A DNA stretch of 64,000 nucleotides from Aphanomyces cochlioides (Eukaryota; Oomycota; Saprolegniomycetes; Saprolegniales; Verrucalvaceae): the NCBI GenBank assembly GCA_019828595.1, contig JAHQRK010000015.1, forward strand, positions 248,001 through 312,000, read 5' to 3'. The notes below the pieces were generated by a model that worked only from the letters and a program-made list of their open reading frames with translations, searched no databases and had not been told where the DNA came from. The position numbers were made by a program, and so were the translations under genes. This document shows positions 47,901 through 62,900 of the stretch, piece by piece (the stretch's first letter is position 1; each line of letters opens with the position of its first letter).

Positions 47901-50900
47901 CAAAATTCAAATCGCCAGAGCTACCAGCCGTTGATGTACCCGTGCTGAAGCTCAAATAGCCAGATACGCCACCAGGAGTCGAACCACCATTTGCAGTGCT
48001 CATGACGATATTGCCGCTAGAACCGGTCGTACCAACACCAGACAGCAATGTAAGAGATCCACCAGGACCACCGGTAGATTGGCCAGCTGCAACAGACACC
48101 GCACCACCCGTTCCTGTGGCACCGCCACCAGCTGATATTGACACTGATCCACCAACACCACCGGAAGAAGACACACCACTCGCAATGGTCACGGATCCAC
48201 TTGTGCCCGATGGCGACACACCACTGGACAATATGACAGTTCCACTCGCTCCCGAGGAGCCACCGATGGCCGTGGCCAGGGTAAGAGAGCCTGATGCGGC
48301 GGCTGGACTACCGCCTGACAAAATCGAGACGGCTCCACCGGCAACAATACCACTTCCACCATTCACGGCCACACTTCCACCGACGCCTGGACTCGTTTCC
48401 GTGGTAGTACCCGCTGAGATCGACACAATGCCACCGGTACCGCTGTTACCCGAACCGACGCTCATGAGGATAGAGCCACCACGTCCACTAGCCGCTCCAC
48501 CGGATCCAAACTTTAAATCGCCAGAGTTACCAGCCGTTGATGTACCCGTGCTGAAGCTCAAATAACCAGATATGCCACCAGGAATCGCACCAGCATCTGC
48601 AGTGCTCATGACAATATTGCCGCTAGAAGTGGCCGTGCCAGAACCAGACGTCAATGTAAGAGATCCACCAGCACCACCAGCAGCTGCTACACCACCAACA
48701 ATCGAGACGGGTGCACCCGGACCACTGGCGCCACTTCCACCAGAGACAATCACAGCACCACCCGCTCCACCGGAGGTCGAAGCACCACTTGCAATCGTGA
48801 CAGCACCCGTGGCCGCGTGACCCGAAGTACCACTTGAAATGACCACGGTGCCACTTTTGCCAGTCGAGCCTGCAACAGCTGTTTCAACGACGACTCCACC
48901 AGACGTTCCAGTCGAGGCATACCCACTGAGTAGATGGATGTCACCGCCAGTGCCAACCGCAGTGCCGCCACTCAAGTAGATGCTGCCGCCCACACCGGAT
49001 GGACTTGCAGTGCTCGTGCCAGCTGTAATGGAGACAATGCCGCCAGGCGTGGCATCCCCGACCCGACGGTCATCAGGATGGAACCACCACTGCCTCCGGT
49101 TGATCCGCCAGTACCAAAGACCAAGTTGCCAGAGCTGCCATGACCAGACGTACCACTGCTCAAAGTCAACGAGCCGGACACGCTGCCCGAACCAGAACCA
49201 GCATCGGCACTACTCAACAAGACGTTGCCACTTGAGCTAGCCGTACCAACACCAGACGTGATGGTCACATCACCCCCAGCACCACCAGTTGAAGACAGAC
49301 CGCCAGCAATGGTGACAGCTCCACCCGTTCCTGTGGCACCGCCACCAGCTGATATTGACACTGATCCACCAACACCACCGGAAGAAGACACACCACTCGC
49401 AATGGTCACGGATCCACTTGTGCCCGATGGCGACACACCACTGGACAAAATGACAGTTCCACTCGCTCCCGAGGAGCCACCGATGGCCGTGGCCAGGGTA
49501 AGAGAGCCTGATGCGGCGGCTGGACTACCGCCTGACAAAATCGAGACGGCTCCACCGGCAACAATACCACTTCCACCATTCACGGCCACACTTCCACCGA
49601 CGCCTGGACTCGTTTCCGTGGTAGTACCCGCTGAGATCGACACAATGCCACCGGTACCGGTGTTACCCGAACCAACGCTCATAAGGATAGAGCCACCACT
49701 GCCTGCTGTTGATCCACCAGTTCCAAAGACCAGGTTGCCAGAGCTACCATGCTTCGATGTACCACTGCTGAAACTCAACAAACCCGAAACACCATTGGTT
49801 CCAGAGTCAGCACTGCTGATTAAAACGTTGCCACTTGAGGTAGCCGTTCCAACACCAGACTTCAATGTAAGAGATCCACCTGGCCCACCGGTCGTGGATT
49901 GACCTGCTACAACAGACACCGCACCACCTGTTCCGGTCGCCCCATTACCAGCTGATATTGCAACTGCTCCACCAACACCAGAAGCCGTTGAGGCGCCACT
50001 GGCAATCGTAACAGAACCCGTCGAGCCGTAGGCTGATGATCCACTGGACATAACAACCGATCCACTGACACCACCACCAACACCTGCAATATCCGTTTCG
50101 ACGAGGATGTCACCAGAAGTACCTGCAACACTCGATCCAGACAGGAGATGAACGTTGCCACCAGTTGCAATGCCGTTGCCACCATTTAAAAGAACGCTGC
50201 CTCCCACTCCAGAAGATGGAGCGGTACTAGTCCCAGCCGAGATCGACACAATGCCGCCAGTACCGGTGTTACCCGAACCAACGCTCATAAGGATAGAGCC
50301 ACCACGTCCACCAGACGCTACACCGGATCCAAACTTCAAATCGCCAGAGTTACCAGACGATGATGTACCCGTGCTGAAGCTCAAATAACCAGATATGCCA
50401 CCAGGAATCGCACCAGCATCTGCAGTGCTCATGACAATATTGCCGCTAGAAGTGGCCGTGCCAGAACCAGACGTCAATGTAAGAGATCCACCAGCACCAC
50501 CAGCAGCTGCTACACCACCAACAATCGAGACGGGTGCACCCGGACCACTGGCGCCACTTCCACCAGAGACAATCACAGCACCAACCGCTCCACCGGAGGT
50601 CGAAGCACCACTTGCAATCGTGACAGCACCCGTGGCCGCGTGACCCGAAGTACCACTTGAAATGACCACGGTGCCACTTTTGCCAGTCGAGCCTGCAACA
50701 GCTGTTTCAACGACGACTCCACCAGACGTTCCAGTCGAGGCATACCCACTGAGTAGATGGATGTCACCGCCAGTGCCAACCGCAGTGCCGCCACTCAAGT
50801 AGATGCTGCCGCCCACACCGGATGGACTTGCAGTGCTCGTGCCAGCTGTAATGGAGACAATGCCGCCAGGCGTGGCATCCCCCGACCCGACGGTCATCAG

Positions 50901-53900
50901 GATGGAACCACCACTGCCTCCGGTTGATCCGCCAGTACCAAAGACCAAGTTGCCAGAGCTGCCATGACCAGACGTACCACTGCTCAAAGTCAACGAGCCG
51001 GACACGCTGCCCGAACCAGAACCAGCATCGGCACTACTCAACAAGACGTTGCCACTTGAGCTAGCCGTACCAACACCAGACGTGATGGTCACATCACCCC
51101 CAGCACCACCAGTTGAAGACAGACCGCCAGCAATGGTGACAGCTCCACCCGTTCCTGTGGCACCGCCACCAGCTGATATTGACACTGATCCACCAACACC
51201 ACCGGAAGAAGACACACCACTCGCAATGGTCACGGATCCACTTGTGCCCGATGGCGACACACCACTGGACAAAATGACAGTTCCACTCGCTCCCGAGGAG
51301 CCACCGATGGCCGTGGCCAGGGTAAGAGAGCCTGATGCGGCGGCTGGACTACCGCCTGACAAAATCGAGACGGCTCCACCGGCAACAATACCACTTCCAC
51401 CATTCACGGCCACACTTCCACCGACGCCTGGACTCGTTTCCGTGGTAGTACCCGCTGAGATCGACACAATGCCACCGGTACCGGTGTTACCCGAACCAAC
51501 GCTCATAAGGATAGAGCCACCACTGCCTGCTGTTGATCCACCAGTTCCAAAGACCAGGTTGCCAGAGCTACCATGCTTCGATGTACCACTGCTGAAACTC
51601 AACAAACCCGAAACACCATTGGTTCCAGAGTCAGCACTGCTGATTAAAACGTTGCCACTTGAGGTAGCCGTTCCAACACCAGACTTCAATGTAAGAGATC
51701 CACCTGGCCCACCGGTCGTGGATTGACCTGCTACAACAGACACCGCACCACCTGTTCCGGTCGCCCCATTACCAGCTGATATTGCAACTGCTCCACCAAC
51801 ACCAGAAGCCGTTGAGGCGCCACTGGCAATCGTAACAGAACCCGTCGAGCCGTAGGCTGATGATCCACTGGACATAACAACCGATCCACTGACACCACCA
51901 CTACCTGCAATATCCGTTTCGACGAGGATGTCACCAGAAGTACCTGCAACACTCGATCCAGACAGGAGATGAACGTTGCCACCAGTTGCAATGCCGTTGC
52001 CACCATTTAAAAGAACGCTGCCTCCCACTCCAGAAGATGGAGCGGTACTAGTCCCAGCCGAGATCGACACAATGCCGCCAGTACCGGTGTTACCCGAACC
52101 AACGCTCATAAGGATAGAGCCACCACGTCCACCAGACGCTACACCGGATCCAAACTTCAAATCGCCAGAGTTACCAGACGATGATGTACCCGTGCTGAAG
52201 CTCAAATAACCAGATATGCCACCAGGAATCGCACCAGCATCTGCAGTGCTCATGACAATATTGCCGCTAGAAGTGGCCGTGCCAGAACCAGACGTCAATG
52301 TAAGAGATCCACCAGCACCACCAGCAGCTGCTACACCACCAACAATCGAGACGGGTGCACCCGGACCACTGGCGCCACTTCCACCAGAGACAATCACAGC
52401 ACCACCCGCTCCACCGGAGGTCGAAGCACCACTTGCAATCGTGACAGCACCCGTGGCCGCGTGACCCGAAGTACCACTTGAAATGACCACGGTGCCACTT
52501 TTGCCAGTCGAGCCTGCAACAGCTGTTTCAACGACGACTCCACCAGACGTTCCAGTCGAGGCATACCCACTGAGTAGATGGATGTCACCGCCAGTGCCAA
52601 CCGCAGTGCCGCCACTCAAGTAGATGCTGCCGCCCACACCGGATGGACTTGCAGTGCTCGTGCCAGCTGTAATGGAGACAATGCCGCCAGGCGTGGCATC
52701 CCCCGACCCGACGGTCATCAGGATGGAACCACCATTGCCTCCGGTTGATCCGCCAGTACCAAAGACCAAGTTGCCAGAGCTGCCATGACCAGACGTACCA
52801 CTGCTCAAAGTCAACGAGCCGGACACGCTGCCCGAACCAGAACCAGCATCGGCACTACTCAACAAGACGTTGCCACTTGAGCTAGCCGTACCAACACCAG
52901 ACGTGATGGTCACATCACCCCCAGCACCACCAGTTGAAGACAGACCGCCAGCAATGGTGACAGCTCCACCCGTTCCTGTGGCACCGCCACCAGCTGATAT
53001 TGACACTGATCCACCAACACCACCGGAAGAAGACACACCACTCGCAATGGTCACGGATCCACTTGTGCCCGATGGCGACACACCACTGGACAAAATGACA
53101 GTTCCACTCGCTCCCGAGGAGCCACCGATGGCCGTGGCCAGGGTAAGAGAGCCTGATGCGGCGGCTGGACTACCGCCTGACAAAATCGAGACGGCTCCAC
53201 CGGCAACAATACCACTTCCACCATTCACGGCCACACTTCCACCGACGCCTGGACTCGTTTCCGTGGTAGTACCCGCTGAGATCGACACAATGCCACCGGT
53301 ACCGGTGTTACCCGAACCAACGCTCATAAGGATAGAGCCACCACTGCCTGCTGTTGATCCACCAGTTCCAAAGACCAGGTTGCCAGAGCTACCATGCTTC
53401 GATGTACCACTGCTGAAACTCAACAAACCCGAAACACCATTGGTTCCAGAGTCAGCACTGCTGATTAAAACGTTGCCACTTGAGGTAGCCGTTCCAACAC
53501 CAGACTTCAATGTAAGAGATCCACCTGGCCCACCGGTCGTGGATTGACCTGCTACAACAGACACCGCACCACCTGTTCCGGTCGCCCCATTACCAGCTGA
53601 TATTGCAACTGCTCCACCAACACCAGAAGCCGTTGAGGCGCCACTGGCAATCGTAACAGAACCCGTCGAGCCGTAGGCTGATGATCCACTGGACATAACA
53701 ACCGATCCACTGACACCACCACTACCTGCAATATCCGTTTCGACGAGGATGTCACCAGAAGTACCTGCAACACTCGATCCAGACAGGAGATGAACGTTGC
53801 CACCAGTTGCAATGCCGTTGCCACCATTTAAAAGAACGCTGCCTCCCACTCCAGAAGATGGAGCGGTACTAGTCCCAGCCGAGATCGACACAATGCCGCC

Positions 53901-56900
53901 AGTACCGGTGTTACCCGAACCAACGCTCATAAGGATAGAGCCACCACGTCCACCAGACGCTACACCGGATCCAAACTTCAAATCGCCAGAGTTACCAGAC
54001 GATGATGTACCCGTGCTGAAGCTCAAATAACCAGATATGCCACCAGGAATCGCACCAGCATCTGCAGTGCTCATGACAATATTGCCGCTAGAAGTGGCCG
54101 TGCCAGAACCAGACGTCAATGTAAGAGATCCACCAGCACCACCAGCAGCTGCTACACCACCAACAATCGAGACGGGTGCACCCGGACCACTGGCGCCACT
54201 TCCACCAGAGACAATCACAGCACCACCCGCTCCACCGGAGGTCGAAGCACCACTTGCAATCGTGACAGCACCCGTGGCCGCGTGACCCGAAGTACCACTT
54301 GAAATGACCACGGTGCCACTTTTGCCAGTCGAGCCTGCAACAGCTGTTTCAACGACGACTCCACCAGACGTTCCAGTCGAGGCATACCCACTGAGTAGAT
54401 GGATGTCACCGCCAGTGCCAACCGCAGTGCCGCCACTCAAGTAGATGCTGCCGCCCACACCGGATGGACTTGCAGTGCTCGTGCCAGCTGTAATGGAGAC
54501 AATGCCGCCAGGCGTGGCATCCCCCGACCCGACGGTCATCAGGATGGAACCACCACTGCCTCCGGTTGATCCGCCAGTACCAAAGACCAAGTTGCCAGAG
54601 CTGCCATGACCAGACGTACCACTGCTCAAAGTCAACGAGCCGGACACGCTGCCCGAACCAGAACCAGCATCGGCACTACTCAACAAGACGTTGCCACTTG
54701 AGCTAGCCGTACCAACACCAGACGTGATGGTCACATCACCCCCAGCACCACCAGTTGAAGACAGACCGCCAGCAATGGTGACAGCTCCACCCGTTCCTGT
54801 GGCACCGCCACCAGCTGATATTGACACTGATCCACCAACACCACCGGAAGAAGACACACCACTCGCAATGGTCACGGATCCACTTGTGCCCGATGGCGAC
54901 ACACCACTGGACAAAATGACAGTTCCACTCGCTCCCGAGGAGCCACCGATGGCCGTGGCCAGGGTAAGAGAGCCTGATGCGGCGGCTGGACTACCGCCTG
55001 ACAAAATCGAGACGGCTCCACCGGCAACAATACCACTTCCACCATTCACGGCCACACTTCCACCGACGCCTGGACTCGTTTCCGTGGTAGTACCCGCTGA
55101 GATCGACACAATGCCACCGGTACCGCTGTTACCCGAACCAACGCTCATAAGGATAGAGCCACCACTGCCTGCTGTTGATCCACCAGTTCCAAAGACCAGG
55201 TTGCCAGAGCTACCATGCTTCGATGTACCACTGCTGAAACTCAACAAACCCGAAACACCATTGGTTCCAGAGTCAGCACTGCTGATTAAAACGTTGCCAC
55301 TTGAGGTAGCCGTTCCAACACCAGACTTCAATGTAAGAGATCCACCTGGCCCACCGGTCGTGGATTGACCTGCTACAACAGACACCGCACCACCTGTTCC
55401 GGTCGCCCCATTACCAGCTGATATTGCAACTGCTCCACCAACACCAGAAGCCGTTGAGGCGCCACTGGCAATCGTAACAGAACCCGTCGAGCCGTAGGCT
55501 GATGATCCACTGGACATAACAACCGATCCACTGACACCACCACTACCTGCAATATCCGTTTCGACGAGGATGTCACCAGAAGTACCTGCAACACTCGATC
55601 CAGACAGGAGATGAACGTTGCCACCAGTTGCAATGCCGTTGCCACCATTTAAAAGAACGCTGCCTCCCACTCCAGAAGATGGAGCGGTACTAGTCCCAGC
55701 CGAGATCGACACAATGCCGCCAGTACCGGTGTTACCCGAACCAACGCTCATAAGGATAGAGCCACCACGTCCACCAGACGCTACACCGGATCCAAACTTC
55801 AAATCGCCAGAGTTACCAGACGATGATGTACCCGTGCTGAAGCTCAAATAACCAGATATGCCACCAGGAATCGCACCAGCATCTGCAGTGCTCATGACAA
55901 TATTGCCGCTAGAAGTGGCCGTGCCAGAACCAGACGTCAATGTAAGAGATCCACCAGCACCACCAGCAGCTGCTACACCACCAACAATCGAGACGGGTGC
56001 ACCCGGACCACTGGCGCCACTTCCACCAGAGACAATCACAGCACCACCCGCTCCACCGGAGGTCGAAGCACCACTTGCAATCGTGACAGCACCCGTGGCC
56101 GCGTGACCCGAAGTACCACTTGAAATGACCACGGTGCCACTTTTGCCAGTCGAGCCTGCAACAGCTGTTTCAACGACGACTCCACCAGACGTTCCAGTCG
56201 AGGCATACCCACTGAGTAGATGGATGTCACCGCCAGTGCCAACCGCAGTGCCGCCACTCAAGTAGATGCTGCCGCCCACACCGGATGGACTTGCAGTGCT
56301 CGTGCCAGCTGTAATGGAGACAATGCCGCCAGGCGTGGCATCCCCCGACCCGACGGTCATCAGGATGGAACCACCACTGCCTCCGGTTGATCCGCCAGTA
56401 CCAAAGACCAAGTTGCCAGAGCTGCCATGACCAGACGTACCACTGCTCAAAGTCAACGAGCCGGACACGCTGCCCGAACCAGAACCAGCATCGGCACTAC
56501 TCAACAAGACGTTGCCACTTGAGCTAGCCGTACCAACACCAGACGTGATGGTCACATCACCCCCAGCACCACCAGTTGAAGACAGACCGCCAGCAATGGT
56601 GACAGCTCCACCCGTTCCTGTGGCACCGCCACCAGCTGATATTGACACTGATCCACCAACACCACCGGAAGAAGACACACCACTCGCAATGGTCACGGAT
56701 CCACTTGTGCCCGATGGCGACACACCACTGGACAAAATGACAGTTCCACTCGCTCCCGAGGAGCCACCGATGGCCGTGGCCAGGGTAAGAGAGCCTGATG
56801 CGGCGGCTGGACTACCGCCTGACAAAATCGAGACGGCTCCACCGGCAACAATACCACTTCCACCATTCACGGCCACACTTCCACCGACGCCTGGACTCGT

Positions 56901-59900
56901 TTCCGTGGTAGTACCCGCTGAGATCGACACAATGCCACCGGTACCGGTGTTACCCGAACCAACGCTCATAAGGATAGAGCCACCACTGCCTGCTGTTGAT
57001 CCACCAGTTCCAAAGACCAGGTTGCCAGAGCTACCATGCTTCGATGTACCACTGCTGAAACTCAACAAACCCGAAACACCATTGGTTCCAGAGTCAGCAC
57101 TGCTGATTAAAACGTTGCCACTTGAGGTAGCCGTTCCAACACCAGACTTCAATGTAAGAGATCCACCTGGCCCACCGGTCGTGGATTGACCTGCTACAAC
57201 AGACACCGCACCACCTGTTCCGGTCGCCCCATTACCAGCTGATATTGCAACTGCTCCACCAACACCAGAAGCCGTTGAGGCGCCACTGGCAATCGTAACA
57301 GAACCCGTCGAGCCGTAGGCTGATGATCCACTGGACATAACAACCGATCCACTGACACCACCACTACCTGCAATATCCGTTTCGACGAGGATGTCACCAG
57401 AAGTACCTGCAACACTCGATCCAGACAGGAGATGAACGTTGCCACCAGTTGCAATGCCGTTGCCACCATTTAAAAGAACGCTGCCTCCCACTCCAGAAGA
57501 TGGAGCGGTACTAGTCCCAGCCGAGATCGACACAATGCCGCCAGTACCGGTGTTACCCGAACCAACGCTCATAAGGATAGAGCCACCACGTCCACCAGAC
57601 GCTACACCGGATCCAAACTTCAAATCGCCAGAGTTACCAGACGATGATGTACCCGTGCTGAAGCTCAAATAACCAGATATGCCACCAGGAATCGCACCAG
57701 CATCTGCAGTGCTCATGACAATATTGCCGCTAGAAGTGGCCGTGCCAGAACCAGACGTCAATGTAAGAGATCCACCAGCACCACCAGCAGCTGCTACACC
57801 ACCAACAATCGAGACGGGTGCACCCGGACCACTGGCGCCACTTCCACCAGAGACAATCACAGCACCACCCGCTCCACCGGAGGTCGAAGCACCACTTGCA
57901 ATCGTGACAGCACCCGTGGCCGCGTGACCCGAAGTACCACTTGAAATGACCACGGTGCCACTTTTGCCAGTCGAGCCTGCAACAGCTGTTTCAACGACGA
58001 CTCCACCAGACGTTCCAGTCGAGGCATACCCACTGAGTAGATGGATGTCACCGCCAGTGCCAACCGCAGTGCCGCCACTCAAGTAGATGCTGCCGCCCAC
58101 ACCGGATGGACTTGCAGTGCTCGTGCCAGCTGTAATGGAGACAATGCCGCCAGGCGTGGCATCCCCCGACCCGACGGTCATCAGGATGGAACCACCACTG
58201 CCTCCGGTTGATCCGCCAGTACCAAAGACCAAGTTGCCAGAGCTGCCTTGGGATGCAGTGCCAGAGGTCAGACTCAACATTCCCGACACACCGGTTGACC
58301 CTGCGTTTGGGGAGTTCACAATGATATCACCACTTGATGTAGCGGTTCCAGTCCCCGACATCAGGGTAAGAGTTCCGCCAGCTGCAGACTTGCCAGCAGA
58401 TACAGTAACTGCACCGCCTGTGCCGCTGGTACCATCACCGGCCGACACAAATACCGCACCACCGACACCGCTCGAAGAGGATGCACCGCTTGCAATTGTA
58501 ACCGTGCCAGTGTTTCCCTTCGCAGATGCACCAGATGAGACCACGACTGCACCACTTAGGCCATTGGATCCCGCGACGGCACTTCGTATACGAATCATGC
58601 CTGATGTACCGGCAGCCGAATCACCCGATAAGACATCGATTTGACCACCAGTTGATACCCCAGTACCAGCGCTAATGTAGACACTGCCACCAACGGATGA
58701 CGGCGCAGTACTCGGGCCAGCCATCATTGACACGATTCCTCCCGTGCCGGTGTTACCAGAGCCAACGGTGACTAAAAAGGAGCCTCCCTTGCCTCCAAGA
58801 GCAGTGCCAGATCCAAATATGATGCTTCCTGAGTCACCGGCAGTCGTTGTGCCACTGCTAAAACTCAACAATCCCGAAACTCCACTTGATCCAGAATCTG
58901 CACTGCTGACCATCACATCACCACTTGAGGAAGCAGATCCAACGCCAGAGGTAAGAGTCAATACACCTCCTGATCCACTGGCCGTCTTGCCCGCATTGAC
59001 CAACACGGATCCACCAGTGCCTACCGCTCCATCACCAGCAGATACAATCACGTCACCACCCACGCCAAGAGCTGTGGATGCACCACTGGCAATTGTTACA
59101 GAACCACTCGATCCATGCGCAGCAAGTCCAGTTGACAACACGATTGCGCCACTCACCCCATTCGATCCAGAGTTGTGAGTTCGCATTTGGAGCGCACCAG
59201 ATGATCCAGCAGCGCTGCCACCGGTGAGTATGTCAATCATACCCCCCGTCAATATTCCAGTTCCGCCGCTCAAGTAGATACTGCCGCCCTCGCCGGATGG
59301 ACTTGCAGTGCTCGTGCCAGCTGTAATGGAGACAATACCGCCAGGCGTGGCATCCCCCGACCCGACGGTCATCAGGATGGAACCACCACTGCCTCCGGTT
59401 GATCCGCCAGTACCAAAGACCAAGTTGCCAGAGCTGCCTTGGGATGCAGTGCCAGAGGTCAGACTCAACATTCCCGACACACCGGTTGACCCTGCGTTTG
59501 GGGAGTTCACAATGATATCACCACTTGATGTAGCGGTTCCAGTCCCCGACATCAGGGTAAGAGTTCCGCCAGCTGCAGACTTGCCAGCAGATACAGTAAC
59601 TGCACCGCCTGTGCCGCTGGTACCATCACCGGCCGACACAAATACCGCACCACCGACACCGCTCGAAGAGGATGCACCGCTTGCAATTGTAACCGTGCCA
59701 GTGTTTCCCTTCGCAGATGCACCAGATGAGACCACGACTGCACCACTTAGGCCATTGGATCCCGCGACGGCACTTCGTATACGAATCATGCCTGATGTAC
59801 CGGCAGCCGAATCACCCGATAAGACATCGATTTGACCACCAGTTGATACCCCAGTACCAGCGCTAATGTAGACACTGCCACCAACGGATGACGGCGCAGT

Positions 59901-62900
59901 ACTCGGGCCAGCCATCATTGACACGATTCCTCCCGTGCCGGTGTTACCAGAGCCAACGGTGACTAAAAAGGAGCCTCCCTTGCCTCCAAGAGCAGTGCCA
60001 GATCCAAATATGATGCTTCCTGAGTCACCGGCAGTCGTTGTGCCACTGCTAAAACTCAACAATCCCGAAACTCCACTTGATCCAGAATCTGCACTGCTGA
60101 CCATCACATCACCACTTGAGGAAGCAGATCCAACGCCAGAGGTAAGAGTCAATACACCTCCTGATCCACTGGCCGTCTTGCCCGCATTGACCAACACGGA
60201 TCCACCAGTGCCTACCGCTCCATCACCAGCAGATACAATCACGTCACCACCCACGCCAAGAGCTGTGGATGCACCACTGGCAATTGTTACAGAACCACTC
60301 GATCCATGCGCAGCAAGTCCAGTTGACAACACGATTGCGCCACTCACCCCATTCGATCCAGAGTTGTGAGTTCGCATTTGGAGCGCACCAGATGATCCAG
60401 CAGCGCTGCCACCGGTGAGTATGTCAATCATACCCCCCGTCAATATTCCAGTTCCGCCGCTCAAGTAGATACTGCCGCCCTCGCCGGATGGACTTGCAGT
60501 GCTCGTGCCAGCTGTAATGGAGACAATACCGCCAGGCGTGGCATCCCCCGACCCGACGGTCATCAGGATGGAACCACCACTGCCTCCGGTTGATCCGCCA
60601 GTACCAAAGACCAAGTTGCCAGAGCTGCCTTGGGATGCAGTGCCAGAGGTCAGACTCAACATTCCCGACACACCGGTTGACCCTGCGTTTGGGGAGTTCA
60701 CAATGATATCACCACTTGATGTAGCGGTTCCAGTCCCCGACATCAGGGTAAGAGTTCCGCCAGCTGCAGACTTGCCAGCAGATACAGTAACTGCACCGCC
60801 TGTGCCGCTGGTACCATCACCGGCCGACACAAATACCGCACCACCGACACCGCTCGAAGAGGATGCACCGCTTGCAATTGTAACCGTGCCAGTGTTTCCC
60901 TTCGCAGATGCACCAGATGAGACCACGACTGCACCACTTAGGCCATTGGATCCCGCGACGGCACTTCGTATACGAATCATGCCTGATGTACCGGCAGCCG
61001 AATCACCCGATAAGACATCGATTTGACCACCAGTTGATACCCCAGTACCAGCGCTAATGTAGACACTGCCGCCAACGGATGACGGCGCAGTACTCGGGCC
61101 AGCCATCATTGACACGATTCCTCCCGTGCCGGTGTTACCAGAGCCAACGGTGACTAAAAAGGAGCCTCCCTTGCCTCCAAGAGCAGTGCCAGATCCAAAT
61201 ATGATGCTTCCTGAGTCACCGGCAGTCGTTGTGCCACTGCTAAAACTCAACAATCCCGAAACTCCACTTGATCCAGAATCTGCACTGCTGACCATCACAT
61301 CACCACTTGAGGAAGCAGATCCAACGCCAGAGGTAAGAGTCAATACACCTCCTGATCCACTGGCCGTCTTGCCCGCATTGACCAACACGGATCCACCAGT
61401 GCCTACCGCTCCATCACCAGCAGATACAATCACGTCACCACCCACGCCAAGAGCTGTGGATGCACCACTGGCAATTGTTACAGAACCACTCGATCCATGC
61501 GCAGCAAGTCCAGTTGACAACACGATTGCGCCACTCACCCCATTCGATCCAGAGTTGTGAGTTCGCATTTGGAGCGCACCAGATGATCCAGCAGCGCTGC
61601 CACCGGTGAGTATGTCAATCATACCCCCCGTCAATATTCCAGTTCCGCCGCTCAAGTAGATACTGCCGCCCTCGCCGGATGGACTTGCAGTGCTCGTGCC
61701 AGCTGTAATGGAGACAATACCGCCAGGCGTGGCATCCCCCGACCCGACGGTCATCAGGATGGAACCACCACTGCCTCCGGTTGATCCGCCAGTACCAAAG
61801 ACCAAGTTGCCAGAGCTGCCTTGGGATGCAGTGCCAGAGGTCAGACTCAACATTCCCGACACACCGGTTGACCCTGCGTTTGGGGAGTTCACAATGATAT
61901 CACCACTTGATGTAGCGGTTCCAGTCCCCGACATCAGGGTAAGAGTTCCGCCAGCTGCAGACTTGCCAGCAGATACAGTAACTGCACCGCCTGTGCCGCT
62001 GGTACCATCACCGGCCGACACAAATACCGCACCACCGACACCGCTCGAAGAGGATGCACCGCTTGCAATTGTAACCGTGCCAGTGTTTCCCTTCGCAGAT
62101 GCACCAGATGAGACCACGACTGCACCACTTAGGCCATTGGATCCCGCGACGGCACTTCGTATACGAATCATGCCTGATGTACCGGCAGCCGAATCACCCG
62201 ATAAGACATCGATTTGACCACCAGTTGATACCCCAGTACCAGCGCTAATGTAGACACTGCCGCCAACGGATGACGGCGCAGTACTCGGGCCAGCCATCAT
62301 TGACACGATTCCTCCCGTGCCGGTGTTACCAGAGCCAACGGTGACTAAAAAGGAGCCTCCCTTGCCTCCAAGAGCAGTGCCAGATCCAAATATGATGCTT
62401 CCTGAGTCACCGGCAGTCGTTGTGCCACTGCTAAAACTCAACAATCCCGAAACTCCACTTGATCCAGAATCTGCACTGCTGACCATCACATCACCACTTG
62501 AGGAAGCAGATCCAACGCCAGAGGTAAGAGTCAATACACCTCCTGATCCACTGGCCGTCTTGCCCGCATTGACCAACACGGATCCCCAGTGCCTACCGCT
62601 CCATCACCAGCAGATACAATCACGTCACCACCCACGCCAAGAGCTGTGGATGCACCACTGGCAATTGTTACAGAACCACTCGATCCATGCGCAGCAAGTC
62701 CAGTTGACAACACGATTGCGCCACTCACCCCATTCGATCCAGAGTTGTGAGTTCGCATTTGGAGCGCACCAGATGATCCAGCAGCGCTGCCACCGGTGAG
62801 TATGTCAATCATACCCCCCGTCAATATTCCAGTTCCGCCGCTCAAGTAGATACTGCCGCCCTCGCCGGATGGACTTGCAGTGCTCGTGCCAGCTGTAATG

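Noticed and set aside
23753..48185. Repeated 61-codon minus-strand frames in a second phase
   Set aside because: Out-of-frame shadows of the giant gene with identical sequence in every monomer and no start context.
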